This document shows, piece after piece, positions 63,060 through 64,000 of a stretch of DNA of 64,000 bases. Position numbers and translations under genes: made by a program. Numbering within the stretch: the first letter of the stretch is position 1; the number at the start of each line of letters is the position of its first letter. Origin of the DNA: Jeotgalibaca sp. MA1X17-3 (GTDB taxonomy: Bacteria; Bacillota; Bacilli; Lactobacillales; Aerococcaceae); NCBI RefSeq assembly GCF_021513155.1, contig NZ_CP090983.1:496001-560000 (forward strand), read 5' to 3'. The notes beneath the pieces are model-generated. The model had not been told where the DNA came from and did not search any database. It saw only the letters and a program-made list of their open reading frames with translations.

Positions 63060-63088
63060 AAAAGCAAACGACTTTTTCTTTTTTTATT
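63060..63088 (+). terminator. Weak terminator after crtO
   Basis: GAAAAAG pairs with CTTTTTC around a seven-base loop, followed by TTTTTTATT. Confidence 0.55.
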
Positions 63089-63173
63089 AGTCATTTTTTA
63101 TTCTATTTTCATATTTTGAATTACAATAGAGAAGACAATGTGATAAAGAGAAAATGAGAAGAGGTGAAAAAAC

Positions 63174-64000
63174 GTGGTGTCCGTTATGTGGTTTAGAAGA
63201 GACTTGAGGATAGAAGACAATGTAGCACTCAAACATGCTTTGGAAGAATCAAACTCGTTACTCCTATTGTTTCATGTAAATCCCGAGCAGTTTTTGGGTG
63301 AGCAATCAATGAACCAAGCTTCTTTTTTTAAAAGTGTAGAATTTTTTCGCGATGAAATTAAAAGAAAACATGCTACTTTACATATCCTATATGGTGATCT
63401 TGAAGAATGTTTCTTAAAAATTAAAAAAGAGTTTCCTCATTGGTCAGATATTTATATAAATAGAGATGAAACTGGTTATGGTCTCGAGCGGGATAAAATT
63501 GCTAGTACATTATTCAAAAAATTAGATGTGAAGCCTCATGGTTATCACGATCATTACCTTCACTCAGCTCGAGAAATAAAAACTAATTCTGGAAGCTATT
63601 ATCAAGTGTTTACACCTTATTTTACTAAATGGAAGGAATTACAAAGTCCTGATGTAGTTGAAGTAGGTTTTGATGAAAAAAGTTGATTAAAGATCCCATT
63701 TTTTCAAAGGATGAAGAACAATTTAATGACTTTCTTGCCAAGCAAATCCCCATTGAAGATTTACAAATAGGCACGAAAGCAGCACATCAGCGCCTAGATG
63801 AGTTTATTAAACATGATTTAAGTAATTACAAGGTGGCTCGAGATTATCCGGTAAAAAATTCAACTAGCCATTTATCCAAATACCTAAGAACCGGTGAAAT
63901 CTCTATTCGGACTGTTTTTGATCAAGTAAATCGTTCTGAAAATTCTGCGGGAAAAGAAACATTTATCAAAGAACTAGCTTGGAGAGACTTTTATAATATG
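63174..64000 (+). pseudogene. phr: Deoxyribodipyrimidine photolyase, frameshifted, cut by window end
   Basis: GTG start after AGAGGTGAAAAAAC. N-terminal alpha/beta domain: VMWFRRDLRIEDNVALKHAL, then YINRDETGYGLERD. The frame stops at TGA 63684; one more A in the A6 run near 63676-63681 gives DEKKLIKDPIFSKDEEQFNDFLAKQIP and continues open to the edge with HLSKYLRTGEISIRTVFDQV and ELAWRDFYN, the FAD-binding part. Repairs cyclobutane dimers using light. Its place beside a carotenoid operon fits a light-exposed lifestyle. About half of the roughly 470 residues lie outside the window. Confidence 0.9.

Overview
The window looks like chromosome from a low-GC Gram-positive lactic-acid-type coccus or rod (Lactobacillales, probably near Carnobacteriaceae or Enterococcaceae). 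Gene content, AT-rich intergenic DNA, AGGAGG-type ribosome sites, frequent GTG/TTG starts and the ptb-buk-bkd cluster all fit. I cannot name the species from sequence alone.

Layout. (1) 0.1-8.7 kb holds the shikimate pathway as two divergent operons. The minus operon runs bacA-like, aroF, aroB, aroA, aroC, chorismate mutase; the plus operon runs aroE, aroK, aroQ, tyrA. The minus operon starts with a leader peptide ending in a Tyr-Tyr-Phe-Ser-Phe-Phe run, followed by alternative hairpins and a terminator, so it appears to be controlled by ribosome-mediated attenuation. (2) 8.7-10.3 kb: an NAD(P)-binding reductase and a HAD hydrolase. (3) 10.3-24.9 kb is an accessory island of small genes: membrane proteins, Xre regulators, a lipoprotein metallopeptidase, an ABC exporter and a PH-domain pair. 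Two families of short imperfect palindromes separate the genes. Family R1 (29 bp, six ungapped copies plus one longer) lies at 10.6-15.5 kb. Family R2 (33 bp, seven ungapped copies) lies at 15.0-23.2 kb. The last R2 copy is inverted and sits just upstream of a GC-rich 189-residue tyrosine recombinase. An IS1380-type element interrupts the array. This cassette-like arrangement is the most unusual part of the window. (4) 25-38.8 kb is a branched-chain keto-acid catabolic region: aminotransferase, RidA, YkvI-type transporter, ptb, MFS, E1 alpha, E1 beta, E2, E3, buk, a PanE-family reductase and a convergent LysR gene, with three cre-like sites. (5) 39-54.9 kb is housekeeping and envelope: RsbQ-like hydrolase with a PAS-GGDEF protein, pseudouridine synthase, MscS channel, D,D-carboxypeptidase, Spx-like protein, class I aldolase, PspA, YyaL, a MacB-type ABC protein, a fasciclin protein and a class B sortase. 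(6) 55-64 kb: an ABC exporter and MarR regulator, then crtN-crtM-crtP-crtQ-crtO for a staphyloxanthin-like C30 carotenoid, then a photolyase gene that runs off the right edge.

Data quality. Eight genes are broken by nine single-base losses, eight of them in A or T runs and none an insertion. One more gene carries a TGG-to-TGA change. Restoring one base per site gives full-length family members, so most of these breaks probably reflect sequencing undercalls; I annotate the intended genes and mark each break.
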